Assembly: GCA_008711295.1 (NCBI GenBank)
Contig: VUYV01000054.1
Coordinates: 698,824 to 762,823, forward strand
DNA length: 64,000 bases
From: Anarhynchus alexandrinus
Lineage: Eukaryota; Chordata; Aves; Charadriiformes; Charadriidae
Direction: 5' to 3'
The notes under the pieces were generated by a model, which ran no database searches, was not told the DNA's origin, and saw only the letters and a program-made list of their open reading frames with translations. Below are positions 1 through 32,878 of the stretch, in pieces. The stretch's first letter is position 1. The number at the start of each line of letters is the position of its first letter. Both the position numbers and the translations under genes were made by a program.

Positions 1-20493
<20,493 letters not shown>

Positions 20494-22497
20494 TCAAGAA
20501 AAAGAGAATAAAAGCTCTCAAAAGCTGCGCGCTCGTCTCACGCTGCAGGTTAGAAAGAAAGTCCTCTGGAACCTGGATATAAAGGGGTGCGGGGGGAAGA
20601 TGAGACAGAAAAATCTCTGCTTTGTCAATCACAACAATGTAATTTAATTCTGACACCAATGAGACCACAGCAAAAAAAAGTAACTAGGAAAATATTTATT
20701 GCCTCTGTATCTGAAGAAGAAGAAAACAACAAAAAAACCCAGTAACAACACTCAGCATACACTACTTTTTACCCTGCGGGGTTCAGGATTTCGTGGAGCT
20801 GTGGAGCTCCTATGACGCTATTTGCTCAGCAGAGCAGCCAAAGGGCTGCGGCTGTCGGAGGTGTTTGTGCTCTCTCAGCGTTCCAGGTGAATGTCTTCTG
20901 CTCAAGCGTACAAAGTCTGGAAGTGCTGCACTTCACAGCAGAGCCTGCCAGACTGGTATCCCCCGGGGAACACCAATTCTGGGATTTCAGGACTGGAAGA
21001 ACGCTCTCGTGATAATTTATTCTTATCTTGTATGCTCAGAATTTTCTTAATGCTTTTCAACGCTGGCAGAAAACATTAACCCATTTCAAAGCCGCAAAAG
21101 GCAAAATTACATCATTTTTCTTACTGTGAGTAGCATGTACCAAGACTGACCAAACAGACTAAAAGTCAACAGCTTATATAATTTGTTGTTCCAAGATGTT
21201 AGTGATATCACTGTTAGTGTCAGAACCACACAGCATGCTGACTATTGCATGTGCATTTATAACATTTCACATACGGTATCGAAATAGTCTAATACACAAA
21301 TATACTACAACACCTACTAACACGATGAATTACACCAGTTACTTCCAATATTTATTTTTCAACTGGTATAGAGTAACATTTATGTACGTAGGAGACAAAG
21401 CCATAATGAATAAACAGAATATAATTTCTCAGACTGGATTTGGAATGAATACTGGAGCTACAGCTCATGAAAAATTGGAATGGAACTTGAAATGCTTCCA
21501 GTGGGCCAAGTCCCGTTTCTACGTCTCATCCCAACCCCCCCCTGCATCACCTAAACCAGTGTTACCTCCTAAGAAACACATCCCATACTAGACTACAAAC
21601 AACACTTTCTTCAGCGAGATACAAAGTTATTATGATGCCATGACAGAAAAAAGCCATTCATTTTAGTTACGCTGTGGTCTGTTGCTCAGTAAGCAGTGAA
21701 TGATGCAGTACAGAATCAGCTGCAACACACGGCTGCAAAGAAATTTATTTTCATGTTTCAAGAAAACACTGTAGTTCTGGTATACTTTTTCATTTAAAGG
21801 TGCCTTCATTAGAAGTTTTAAATGGGAGTTTACAGTTTGCTTTGGGGATCAGAGTGAGATTATTAATCATTATTTTTGTCACTTAAGCAGGATTCGATGA
21901 GAGATGTCAGAGAAGCTATTTTCATGCGGCATTAGATACCCGAGAGTTTATCACTTTTTTCACAGAAGATTAGGCTAGAAAATCATTACCTGAAACGAGA
22001 AAGCACGTTACCATTTAGTAAAATGAAAGTTTATCATGTAGGTAAAATGTTTCAATTGCATTTTATGACTAATTTATCAGAGCTGTAGTCTAACACATTA
22101 TGCCAATGTTTTATATGAAACCAAAATTAAGATGCAAAATAAGATTTGACAATTTTACATCATAGGCAAGTTCATTAACATTAAGAACATCAAGAAAGAT
22201 TGTTCAAGGCTTATAATACAGAAGGAGCAAGATACACCGTGTCTGAATACACAACATTCATATTTATATATAAAGTGAGTAAAACCAAAGCAGTACACAT
22301 CAGTTGATTTCTTTGCACTATTTTTTAAAACATAGGGCTGACTACTCAACAGTGATCCAGAGCACAACTCTGCAAAACTTATCCTCTCAACAGAGAGGGG
22401 CGGAGAAGTTTCTGCGGTACTGGACTTCTTGTCTAGATCTCACTGGGGAGACTCAGAGGATATTCCATAGGTATGTTCTGCCAAGGATGTGCGTATT

Positions 22498-22577
22498 TCA
22501 CCAGGGATCAGGGCTCCAGAGCAAGTTATGCGGGGGCAAAGTGAGAGAATATTGCTGAACAGCTCTTACTAGACAGT
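22498..22577 (-). other. Candidate downstream exon of the same divergent transcript
   Basis: A run of T and C ending in CTTTCTTCAG precedes position 22577 on the minus strand. Joined to the preceding candidate exon, the frame stays open for 26 more codons and ends at TGA 22500-22498. The 3' limit given is that stop codon, not a known exon end. It could equally be noncoding RNA or a chance match. Confidence 0.22.
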
Positions 22578-22778
22578 CTGAAGAAAGAAAAAAAAAAACA
22601 ACCACCACCACCCCCACATAAAGTAAAACCTCCAAATTCGTTAATTCTGCAAGAAGAAGGAAAATGAATTTTCCAGGAGTCACTAAAAACATTCCACATA
22701 TTAGAGGATTAGCCAAGCACACCGTAAGCATAACTTCCCAGACACCAGGCCGACTTCTTTAACCCTTCAGCACATTAC

Positions 22779-22833
22779 CTGTTGTCTGGGAACGCTCCTC
22801 TTTCACGGGTAGGTTTCTCACTATTCGAATAAA
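22779..22833 (-). other. Candidate 55-nt exon of an unannotated divergent transcript
   Basis: On the minus strand a long pyrimidine-rich tract ending in GCCTTGCAG precedes a 55-nt segment, which is followed by ACAG|GTAATG, a good donor. The segment is open in one frame (FIRIVRNLPVKEERSQTT). I do not recognise the peptide. The splice signals are seen directly; transcription is inferred. Confidence 0.3.
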
Positions 22834-23159
22834 CTGCAAGGCGGGAAACAAACGTAAAGAAAAACAGGCAACAGAAATGCTGACGGAAAAAAGACTTGAA
22901 ATTAAGTTTTTCATTTGACAAACCAGAGGCACCGCCGAAACCCGGCCTAGCACCTGGGAGTCAGCCCCAAGAGGCAGGAGACCACACGGATCCCCCCCCC
23001 CCGAAGTCGCTCCGGGGCCTGCAGGACCGCCACCCCATCTCTATCCCCTCTCCTAACCGCCATCCCGCCGACAGGACCGCTTCGGGGCGTCTTTACTACC
23101 CCTACGTCCCAATTCCAGAACGGTTTTTCCTCAGAAAAAAAAAGGTCTGTCAGCACCTC

Positions 23160-23870
23160 CTGTACCCATAACCGGTAACACCGCCCCGCCGCGGCTGCCA
23201 GGCGCCCCCGCCCCCCTCAGAGCCGGCTCCCCACCGGCTGGGCGCCGCTCTCTCCCCCGCTCCGCAGGCGCTCCTTTCCCGCCGGCAGCCCGCTCTGAGC
23301 CGCCTTCACCTCCGACACCGCCGTTAGCAGGTCGCTCACCTCAGGGACTCACCGCCCCCGGGCGGGACGGGGCGGGACCGCCGGGTACACGGCGCCTCGG
23401 GATACAGGCACCGCGGCGGGCAGCCCCGCGCGCCGCTGGGAGGCGGGGCGGGGGCCTGAGAGCGGCGTCGGACCGCCGTGAGGACTGCGGGGGAGCTCCG
23501 CCCTTTCCTGTTGGCGGCCATGGCCCTGCAGAGGGCGCTGCGGCGGGCGGCGGCGGGGCTGGGACTGGGGTCAGGATCGGGACCGCAACCGCGACCGCGA
23601 CGCGGGTGCGTTCGTCGGCGGGTGCGGGGTGGGAGCTGTCCGCCGGGGTCTTTGGGCCTGGGTCGACCCAGGGGACGCCCGAGAGGACGGGGCCCGCTTT
23701 CTGTTTCCGCGCCCTTTGAACGCGCGTCCTCGGAGGAGCGGCCCGGCAGGTGCCGGGGCTGGGGAGGGAAGGTGGGGGAGGCCCGGCTGGCAGCGGGAGG
23801 TGCGGGCCTCGGAGCGGCACGCCTGCGGGACCCGCTCCCGTGATGAAAACGAGCGCGGTCCCTTCTGTGA
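23160..23870. promoter_or_regulatory. CpG island / promoter of GLRX2
   Basis: CpG-dense sequence spans the GLRX2 start codon at 23520 and its first donor. On the opposite strand the island contains strong donor-like sequences (GGGCG|GTGAGT at 23353 and TGAG|GTGAGC at 23340), compatible with bidirectional initiation. Limits were judged by eye. Confidence 0.7.
23520..23605 (+). CDS. GLRX2: GLRX2 exon 1 (coding part)
   Basis: 86 nt encoding residues 1-28 plus two bases; the mitochondrial presequence. The donor is CGCGG|GTGCGT, and the phase 2 end is completed by the A that begins exon 2. The 3' half repeats GACCGC-like hexamers that encode a Pro/Arg-rich stretch. Confidence 0.88.
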
Positions 23871-26578
23871 GAGTGGGGTTGTGGCACTGGATACAGCCCG
23901 GTGTCAGATTTGACACGTATCTGTGTTAGCATTGGGGGGGGGGGGGGGCCCNAAAGGCAGCCGTTCTGGTTATTCATAAGTCCGCAATATCCACCTCTTT
24001 ATTTTCATCTTCCTCCAGGCATGTAAGAACGAGTATGACTGTAGGTAGCGTAGCTGAAGTAAACTTCCACATAATGGAGAAATGACATTAAATATTTAAA
24101 CAATACAGTACGAAGCCAACCTTTAATTTGTGAACTACAAAAATGTCATTTGTTTGAAAGCTCAAATATCTGACTTCATTTTCTCTTTAGTTTTAGAATG
24201 GGGAATAGTCTGCCTACTTCTGTAGGATTGTCTAATGATGCTGCTGTGAATCAAATACAGGTAACATTATTTACGCAATTGTTATTTATTTTCAACAGTT
24301 CTAAAAGCCATGGTTACTTAAAAGCTCTTCTCGTTTATACAAAGAAATTCTGTACATAGTTCTGCCTGTTGAACCTGATTCTTGTGTTTATTAACTAATA
24401 CTGGCAGTATTGTTTATCTACAGACCTTCCTAGGCCACATCCATTTACATTTTTTCAGACCTCTACTCAAATTCCGTACTGCTGTCAATGTTGCGGATTA
24501 ATCCTTGTAAAATGACTGATACCAAGTAAAGTAAACATTTAAAGGGAAAGTTGTTTTTTAAAGTAAATTTACTGATACTAAGTCATAGCCTGAAATCACC
24601 TTGAATTTACAGTAAGGTAATAGGGGTATTTCTTTCTCCTACTCAGAACCCTTTTTGTCACTCTGCTTCCCACCAGCACATCCTTTTTGCCTTAGGGACA
24701 GGGAAAGCTGTACTAAATAATTCAAGGAGATGCAGCTTGTTTGGGAGGCTGTAGGAGGTCTGTGACTGCAGAGCAAAAGAGGGTTCAGGGTTGGCGCTGT
24801 TGCATGCCAGTCATACCACATGCACCACAACCATTCTGCTCAGTTTTAGAGTCAAGCACAGGTCATACGCAGCTTCATAGGTGCCAACAGCGCTGCTGGT
24901 AGAGATCGTTAATGCCAATTCTTCTCCATTTCTCTGCTCCCACAAGAAGATCATAGCGTTCCTGAAAGTAAAGATGCTGCTACGTTTTAACTGATTCCAG
25001 GTATTCTACTCAAAGAATAGACCATACCTTTTACAGAAAAGCTTAAGTGGAGCAGGAGAAGTCACTTTATCTTCCATGTAGTTCTGGAAACTGAAGTTGC
25101 ACCTCCCTGCCTACTGAGCTTGTGCGCAGATGCTTTTTGGGATCTGGCCAAGTGCAGCTGCAGTTTTTGAGGTCCAGAGTCTGACTGATAGTCAGGTAGG
25201 AAGCAGTTTTTATTCTGATGTGAAAGCATGGGATGCGTCCCTAAAGGAGGTGCTGGGCCACCATAGAGGTCTTCAGAGCAAAGGTGGGGTGGATATGTTT
25301 TGCACCCACCATACAGGTGATGATATCTTCTTTACAGATGCTTTGATAGAAGTCACTGTTCTGCCCCTTGTTTTTAAAGAAAAGTAGTTCATTCCTCACC
25401 TTAAGATTCTTGTGGCTCTAGATTATAAGTAGGGAAAATTTAGAAGCTAAACTAGCTTTTCACTTTACCTTAAAAAACAGGGCATAAAGTACAGTGTAAA
25501 GTGCAGATTCTTCAGAAGTAGCCAGCCATCGCTGCAGCATGGCCGGGAACTCCTCAGTTGTCCCTGTTAAAAATACCTCAGAAAGCCTTTTACAGAGCAC
25601 ATAATAGCAGATTTTTTACTTCTGTATTTTTTTTCATCACTGTTTGATACTGTTAAAATACACTGATTTAAAAACAAAGCACGCTGACTTGAACATTCTG
25701 TTGAACATACAGGAGATTATTTCAGACAACTGCGTGGTGATTTTCTCTAAAACAACATGCTTCTACTGCAAAATGGCAAAAAAACTTTTTGAGGATATGA
25801 ACATAAATTATACAGCTGTAGAACTGGACATGAATACAAATGGAAGTCAGTTTCAAGACATTCTTGAACAGATGACTGGTGGCAGAACAGTAAGTATATT
25901 TTCTTCGGTGTAACAAGCAAAGTAAGAACTTAGACTACACACATAACATAATGGGTTATGACCATACCAAGTTGTTCATTTTTTTGAGACAAGTCAACTT
26001 GGGATACAAGCTCCTAAATTGAAAGACAAGGTACGGCAGAAGGGTTCTGTACCATCTCTTCCTCTTGAGACCCTCTGGCTGTCCCTCTGAGGTGATCTTT
26101 TCCATACTGGCACTAACGTAATTGAAGCATCAAAGCCAGTTTTCGTTTGTATAGGTATATTTAATGCATTGTGTTTAACACTTACCTTGTAATTTCTTAA
26201 TTTTGTGTACTTTCACTTGACTCAATTATTTTAATTTATTACAATCTCCCACAGTGGCTTTATCCCGCTTTTGAGGGGCACGTTAACAAAGTTTCCCATC
26301 TCTGTAAATATTATGAAAACGTATGAGCTGTACAGTAATATTAAATATGCATATGTAAGAACGTAACTATTGTGTATATGCTAGAGTCCATGTGGGCTTG
26401 CTTAGATTTTCATGTTTTTTCCAAGAACTAACTAATGCAATTTTCATTTTCTGGATAGGTCCCAAGAGTGTTTGTCAACGGGACTTTTGTTGGAGGTGCT
26501 ACAGATACTCAAAGGCTTCATGAGGAAGGCAAACTGCTTCCATTAATTCACCAATGTCAAGTGAAAAGAAAATCCTGA
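23520..26578 (+). CDS. GLRX2: GLRX2, glutaredoxin 2, complete
   Basis: Glutaredoxin 2 is a glutathione-dependent thiol-disulfide oxidoreductase that deglutathionylates proteins; the human enzyme can also bind a bridging [2Fe-2S] cluster. Four exons join in frame: 23520-23605, 24197-24260, 25713-25889 and 26459-26578, 447 nt including the stop, giving 148 residues. The first 29 residues are rich in Arg, Ala and Leu with no acidic residue (MALQRALRRAAAG...), typical of a mitochondrial targeting sequence. The glutaredoxin fold follows from about residue 45: active site C66-F-Y-C69, the TVP cis-proline motif at 109-111 (split by the last intron) and GGATD at 121-125 for glutathione binding. Cys57 and Cys142 match the extra disulfide pair of human GLRX2. 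The start at 23520 has a good Kozak context (GCGGCCATGG). A second ATG at 24198 in exon 2 could start a form without the presequence. Confidence 0.96.
23606..24196 (+). other. GLRX2 intron 1
   Basis: A 591-nt intron, GC-rich in its first 250 bp. It contains a 15-G run at 23934-23948 and a single unresolved base at 23952. Confidence 0.8.
23934..23948. repeat. G15 homopolymer beside an unresolved base
   Basis: Fifteen G, then CCC and a single N at 23952, in GLRX2 intron 1. The base count here is likely unreliable. Confidence 0.9.
24197..24260 (+). CDS. GLRX2: GLRX2 exon 2
   Basis: 64 nt encoding residues 29-50, ending VNQIQ as in human. It begins A|ATGGGGAAT after TTTTAG, so it contains an in-frame ATG that could initiate a shorter, non-mitochondrial form. 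The donor is CAG|GTAACA. Another AG six bases upstream would break the frame. Confidence 0.92.
24261..25712 (+). other. GLRX2 intron 2
   Basis: A 1.45 kb intron. An 85-codon open frame at 25130-25387 has no recognisable product and I treat it as chance. No transposon was recognised. Confidence 0.75.
25713..25889 (+). CDS. GLRX2: GLRX2 exon 3 (active site)
   Basis: 177 nt encoding residues 51-109: EIISDNCVVIFSKTTCFYCK through EQMTGGRT. It carries the CFYC active site. The acceptor is ACATACAG and the donor ACA|GTAAGT. Confidence 0.97.
25890..26458 (+). other. GLRX2 intron 3
   Basis: A 569-nt AT-rich intron with nothing recognised inside it. It splits the TVP motif between T109 and V110. Confidence 0.85.
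26459..26578 (+). CDS. GLRX2: GLRX2 exon 4 (terminal coding exon)
   Basis: 120 nt encoding residues 110-148 and the stop: VPRVFVNGTFVGGATDTQ through HQCQVKRKS. The acceptor is CTGGATAG. The C-terminal tail is shorter than in human. Confidence 0.97.
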   Translation, partial: VPRVFVNGTFVGGATDTQRLHEEGKLLPLIHQCQVKRKS

Positions 26579-26949
26579 ACAGCCATGTAGCTTAACTTAG
26601 TCTTCTTTTGTATAATCAGAATTTCAGACAAGTTAGAAGTTCACGAAGATACACTGCATCAGCTGGACTCAATAACTTCAAGCCATGGATTTCTGAATCA
26701 GAGATCATTCTCTGACACAGATTTTATGGACTTGGCAAATTTCTTGGTGTCCTTGCCTCAGCTTTACCACAACCAAAATGGTGATTAAAAAAACATTATG
26801 TACTTTTTGGGGTCTAAGTGTTAGTGATGTCGTTTTATTGCTATTACATCCTGATACTATGCTTTGGAGAAGTATAGACTGTACAAGAAGAATCGTGTAG
26901 TTTTTTTGCTGAAAATTACTTTGCTTACTAGCTTTGTTCTGACAGTTAT

Positions 26950-26955
26950 AATAAA
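26950..26955 (+). terminator. GLRX2 polyadenylation signal (proximal)
   Basis: AATAAA about 370 nt downstream of the stop codon. A second AATAAA at 27131-27136 could serve a longer transcript. Which one is used cannot be read from the sequence. Confidence 0.6.
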
Positions 26956-27130
26956 TGGTCAGTTTAATTTAATGGTTCCTTTAATTCTCTGAACATCAAA
27001 TTGTAATCATGAAGAAAGTACGAAGCAAAACAAGTTTGTAATGATATTGCTGTATGCATGTCTGCCTTGTACATTTCAGTGTCTGATCACCTAGCTACCA
27101 AGTTGTATGTCCAGTTGCTACAGAAAACAG

Positions 27131-27136
27131 AATAAA
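27131..27136 (+). terminator. GLRX2 polyadenylation signal (distal candidate)
   Basis: AATAAA about 550 nt after the GLRX2 stop codon; an alternative to the signal at 26950. Confidence 0.45.
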
Positions 27137-29023
27137 GATTCTTGTAGCTTTAGAGGGGTAGGTGATTGCTCCCATCTTTACTCTGCGCTATGAAGTATCA
27201 GTCATCATTTGGGAATATCCTTCTAGGGGAACCAGACAGCTCGCCGTCACTAAACTGTGCAGCTACAAACTACGTTATGATCAATCCAACAGTATTATGA
27301 AACTTAAGACCAAGTAAAATGGGTCTAATATGCATAGAGTTTATTTAGTACTTAAATTCTACAGTCAGAATGCAATTTACTAGCGTTTTTAACTTGCAGT
27401 TAAATGTCTAAAAGAAACGTCTAAAATCCAATAGTTTCAGTACAATGTACATCCAAAGCCAGACCAGGCAATGCCAAGACTTGGTTATTTCAAGAAAGTT
27501 CATATCCAAGTAGAAAATTATATCCCATTCTTCAATAAAAGGGACCATTACACTACTAAAGGTGCACAGTTTAGAATAAAAAAGTTAGTCAATGAATTTT
27601 TACTCACTTCTTGTGAACGAGGCTCCTGTCATTTCCATTGCTTTCAGCACTGCATGCACCTAAACTACTTTTTTCCCCCCTTAAGGGAAAAAAGCATCAC
27701 GTTTATCTTCAACTCCAGATAACCAGGACTGTAAGAGTATCATGTAAATTTGACAGCTTCATTTTTGTGATGCGGGTTTGGAAAGTTTAAGCTGCATCGT
27801 TTGTAGAAAGTCTTTTGTATACAGTTGCCTGCACTGTGCATCTTTAATGTGTAATGAGCTAATTAAAACACACTGACCTCAGTTATATTTTTATTATTGC
27901 AGTTTACTGTATTTTGCAAGTTTCATCAGTGCCTTATTAAAATTTTGTTTAGAAGGACACACTCATTAAGGTAAACACACACAAATGTGCATGTCTCCCT
28001 GAATTTATCCTTAATAAAGCAATTTATTTTGCACATAACAATGGTAACCAAGTATTCTTTTTTCTCTGTGTAGAATTCTTAGGCCAGTTATGTTTTCTCA
28101 GATTAACAATAATTTTGCACCTGAAAGCTGGTAAATCCATCATGTAAAAATAACAATAATAGTATGCAAAGGAATTTTTCACAGACTTCTCATTTTGTTC
28201 CCTGTTTAAAAAAAAAAAGTCCCCAAACAGTAGTCTAAAATAACCCTTTGAGTTCTAAGTGTCAGAAATCCCAGGGCATTGTCACTGAAGGCAATATTCT
28301 ATTCCAGCTGTTGAGAAAACATGCTGTATGCCTGCAGATCCAAGTGTGTGCCCGTTTATTAAAGAAGATATGTCTTAAGGCACTCAAAGGGTTAATTATG
28401 TTCTTTTTTAACCATATTAAGGCTCCCCATCCAAATAGTTTCTCAATAATTTTGTATCATTTCATAGAAAGTAGCAGCAAGACAGTGCCTTCATTATTGG
28501 ATGGCACAAAGCCATGTTATGTTTAAGTTATTTAAACATGATATGGCAGTTAAAGTGTGGTTCTACTCTAGGAAGAAAAAAAAAAAAAGAGGGACTCAAA
28601 AATAGTCATTCAAAATTTCTGTATTTTTTGCTTAGCATTGTCTCCAGGACAAAGCTTTTTATCTTAAAGTAATGCTTGCCCTGGGATCTGAAAGTTAATT
28701 AACGCACTAAAAGATTCTGTACTTAGACTGAAGACATACCTGCTCATCCAGCTTAAATACCATGCTCCTAAGAAGCGTGAGAAGCTGGAAACAAATACCA
28801 AGTTAATTAAGCAGATAGAGCTGTTAATGTGCCCATTTGTTGCTTCTTTACACAGAATTATTTTTAAAGAGTAGAACTGCACTTTTATAGGAGAATGTAA
28901 TAGAAAAGACATTACATTTGTAACTAGTTGTGCTTAACTCTAAGAAGCTGGTAACGTTAGGAAAACAGCTATTTATATCCATTATTTGTTAATGAAGCAT
29001 TTGTAAAAGTTTTCAACATACCA

Positions 29024-29052
29024 CATATATATATGCAAATATATATATATTT
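29024..29052. repeat. AT microsatellite
   Basis: Two short (AT)n runs separated by GCAA. Confidence 0.8.
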
Positions 29053-32000
29053 AAACTTAAATTCAGAATGCAGGAATACCTAAAGAAACCACGCTTTACA
29101 GTATCAAAATTATAAATCCAAATGTAAGCACACATATGTAAAGACACCATACCTTCTGCTGAAATTAGCTAGTGTTAAATCTTAGCTCTCGGAGCAGCAC
29201 GTACACTGTCCTAGTGTTTTACCTTTTTCCCCCGTAACTCTTACTCAGCAATGTTGTACGCTATACTGTATCATGGTAAGATGAAACCTCTACCATTCCA
29301 GCAATAAAGTCATTAAAACAGCTTGCTTACAGCATATTTGTCCACTGTGAACCAATGCAAATAGCAACATAAACCTATAAACTGATGAAATGCTTAGAAA
29401 AAAGATTAAAAGCACAAGCAAGACAAATTATTATTTGCTTAGGTTTACTTCTACATCCTATTCTTTTAAGATTTTCTCTAATCAATACTGCAAAGAAGCT
29501 GCTCATTTATCCAGAATATTAATTTGCTTCCCTAATTCCGTATATAACAGCAGCTTGATTATATGTAACAGAATGGAAAGCTCCAACCCACTGAACTAAT
29601 TCTAGAAAAAAAGCTTTAAATTTGGAAAACCGATTTTAAACAGTCACTTCATAAAAATAAAGCCATTCACAGGCAGATGTTGGACTTTTGTAAATAAGCA
29701 AAGTATACTTTTGTCACTGATCTTTACACAAATTTTTACCAAAAATCTGATAGATACAGCAAATTAAATGTTTTATAAGAGATTTATATAAACAAAGGAA
29801 TGAAAATATTTATCCAGTTTTTAAAAATTAAGATAAATACTATGACATCAGTTCTGGTATAAGTTATTTAGCTACGCTAGCAGGCTCAATGACAGCAAGA
29901 AGGCAGAAGAAGAACAGAGGCCCAAAAAAAAAAGGAATGGACAAGAGCTTGCATGTGAAAAGAGAGTCAAGTATAGGCCTGAGGTGACAAGGACACGGGA
30001 AAGGAGAAAAAAAAGACAACAGAGAACAGGAAGGGCAAAGCAAAAAGGTAATAGAAGAAACAAAATGGAACCAATCCTAACACTGCTGGTATGGTGGCTA
30101 TGAGTTGTTAAGCAGCACAGCATTTTGCAATGGAGAAAAATATTTTCCTACTGTTTTTACAGACAGAGCCATTATTAAAATACATTTCCAAAACTGCTGG
30201 TGTATTTTTTAAGCCAAGAATATATACTTCATTGAATAGCCTTTTAAAGCCATACCCATTTATGGGCCCCAATTAAACAACAACAATGAAAAAGAACACC
30301 ACAACCACCCTAACGATCTATGTTTAACAAACAGGTTTAACAGTGGTTTTAAGCAGCAAGATATTGTAGGTAAAGACCCCATATTTTGCCTGTAATCTAA
30401 TTCTACAAGCATCCCAAACTCTCCTCCTCCTTGCTACAGGTCTAAAATTCCTGACATGAAATTCTGTTTCTTGGCAAAATTATTACTGTCTTTATTCAAT
30501 CTATGGCACAATGCTGATGTATGCATTGCACGGTTTTTAAGAAATCTTTGAGTGCCTTCTGCTCTCTCCACGTTCTTGATTGTACCCCTTCCATGAAGAA
30601 ACCGGACCTTTGATGTTTACTTCTTACAGCCTTTCATTACAGAAGAATGTTTTACCTCTGTTATGTTTCCAACCGTTATAGCCTTTTCTTCTTTCTTAAA
30701 GCTAAAGTGCCTGAACATTATAGTCTTAGACATAATAGTCTAATACTTAAGAATTGTTAAGGGGGTCACAGTGAAATAGCAGTCAAACTGAAAACCTATT
30801 AATTCTGTTAGGTATCAGGAAACCTGCATTCACCCAGTCTACAGTTGCACTCTGCATTTAGACTTTTTTCTTTAATTCACGTTTTGAATAAAATTTACTG
30901 TCTTTAAACTTGCCCCTGTTCAATTTTTTACTGGTAAACTGCAGCACACAATTATAGCCCCATTTTTGTTTTGTTGGTCAAAGTGTTCCTCCAATGCAAA
31001 CAACACTATTAACTTGAAAGAGTCAATGTCTCCTCTTTGGTGAAAGGGTAGGTTATTTCTTGTATACTGAACTAATGCTTAAGTTTAGCAACTTTGTCTT
31101 AGCTCACTTAATTATTTTTTTAAAAAACATTACAGTAATTATTGCCTCTTTACATGTCCAGGTTTTGGAAATTATCACTTTACTAACTAAAGACTAAAAT
31201 CAGGACAAATTTATGTTATGGCAAATGAGTCATGCTGTCCCCCCCTAATACTATTCAGTATATGGGCAGACAGAAAAGATCCAATTTATGGAAAAAGGAT
31301 ACGCAGCATCATTCTTCTATGCCCCTTACTGTAAGATAATAACAAAGCCAGACAGAAAATGGTAGAAACAAAGGTCAACACACTATAAAGTTTCAGCTGT
31401 CGGCATTTACTTCAGTTTCCCCTCTCTGTGAAAATCTTAAAGGAGGAGCAGACGACAACAGGATCTCATTGATGCTAGTTTTACATGGGATAACCAAACC
31501 ATTTAGAATGTTCTATTTCTAACAAGATTTTTTAGTACAGAGATATGGTAAATATTTAGGAGCATATTATATACTCCAGCGTGGTTTACTATCTTTAAGA
31601 CGGCGCATAGCTGTCCAGTGTCAACAGATACAGGGAGCTACTTTTTCTCTAAGTTCTACTGAAAAGTTCATCTTCACTTACACTCTAGTTCAAGGAATTG
31701 TATTTTAAACTGGACTGCTTTCAAAGATGCAACACTACTATAACTGTTCATTCAATCTGTTAGTAACTAGTCTAATCTTTTACTTGCAGTAAATGTATGC
31801 AATTAACTGCACAAAGTTACTTGAAATACCTGTTTAAGTTTTCATTTTATATTTAGTCCAAAATATTTCCTATTACTTCACAAATACTACTCCAAAAAAG
31901 AAAAAGTACTTGCAAAAGATCCTTATCTATCAGTTACTTTCAACATCTCTAGCTTAGGAGGAAACACCTAATCAGATGTTTGACTACTGTGTAATTTAAA

Positions 32001-32825
32001 ACACAATACTACCAAAACCAACCCCAAAACATCAGTGCATTTACTTGAAATAATTATTAACATGAATTGAGCAAATGAGTGTGCTCCTCATATTCATGGT
32101 GTTTATTTAGAAAGGAGACTACAAGTGCTAAGAAATATTTCACAAGAAATGGCTAATTTTCTTTTTCAACTCAAAGTGCTATGTCTCAGCTTTTGTAGGA
32201 ACACTTGTTTTTTCTAGATGTCACCTGACAAGCTGGTGGCAGTCCTGTATTCTTCAAGCATTCTATCAGAGCTGTATCGCAAGAGCAGCGATAATTCGGA
32301 AGTAACTACATTCATGTCCACTAAAAGGTAACATTCCTACCATCAGTTCTTTGAGCCACGGTTTTAGTGTCAGAAAAGTCTTCCCTCACTGTTTTGATTC
32401 ATTCATTAAGGTAGAGTATAAGTATGTAGCAGAACACCTTCAGTAACATGTAACCTCACATTTTAGCACCAAAAGAGATATCCGTCCTACAGAATGTGAG
32501 CTTTGAATTTATAATCAATATGTAAGAGGCATAATGAAAAGTGTTACAAGTATCAAAAGTATAATATGAACTTGAATTTTACATTTAAAAGCTTGGGGTT
32601 TAGGCAGAAAAATATGGTCTTACATGTCATTTATCACAACTGGGTTTTTTTATAAATCATAATTATTTTCAAATTAACATCAAATTCACTGTTTAAAACA
32701 GCCAGAATTAGCATAAAAGAGGCTGACATACATATGTCTTAGAGGAAGTTGTAAAAGCATCACTAAAAAACTTTTCTCACCTTCTAAGACTGTGATCTAC
32801 TAACGAGATCTTTTAACTTCCCCCC

Positions 32826-32878
32826 TATACACACATATATAAAAACACACACACAGAATTAAATACATATACACATGA
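32826..32878. repeat. AC/AT-rich simple repeat
   Basis: Alternating ACACACAT and ATATAT runs, imperfect. Confidence 0.7.

Larger units (their letters stand above)
20581..23159. other. Intergenic region between CDC73 and GLRX2
   Basis: Between the two CpG islands the sequence is mostly AT-rich, with a more GC-balanced patch at about 20770-21010. No known coding gene was recognised. On the minus strand two segments (22779-22833 and one starting at 22577) follow strong acceptor-like sequences and may be exons of an unannotated divergent transcript. Confidence 0.6.

Noticed and set aside
20793..21079. Three overlapping short plus-strand frames in a GC-balanced patch
   Set aside because: No recognised product and mutually exclusive frames. 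I see no splice evidence on either strand.
23336..23977. Minus-strand open frames of about 190-213 codons opposite GLRX2 exon 1
   Set aside because: GC-rich composition and low-complexity Pro/Arg/Ala products. I keep only the splice-donor evidence as part of a possible divergent transcript, not the frames as proteins.
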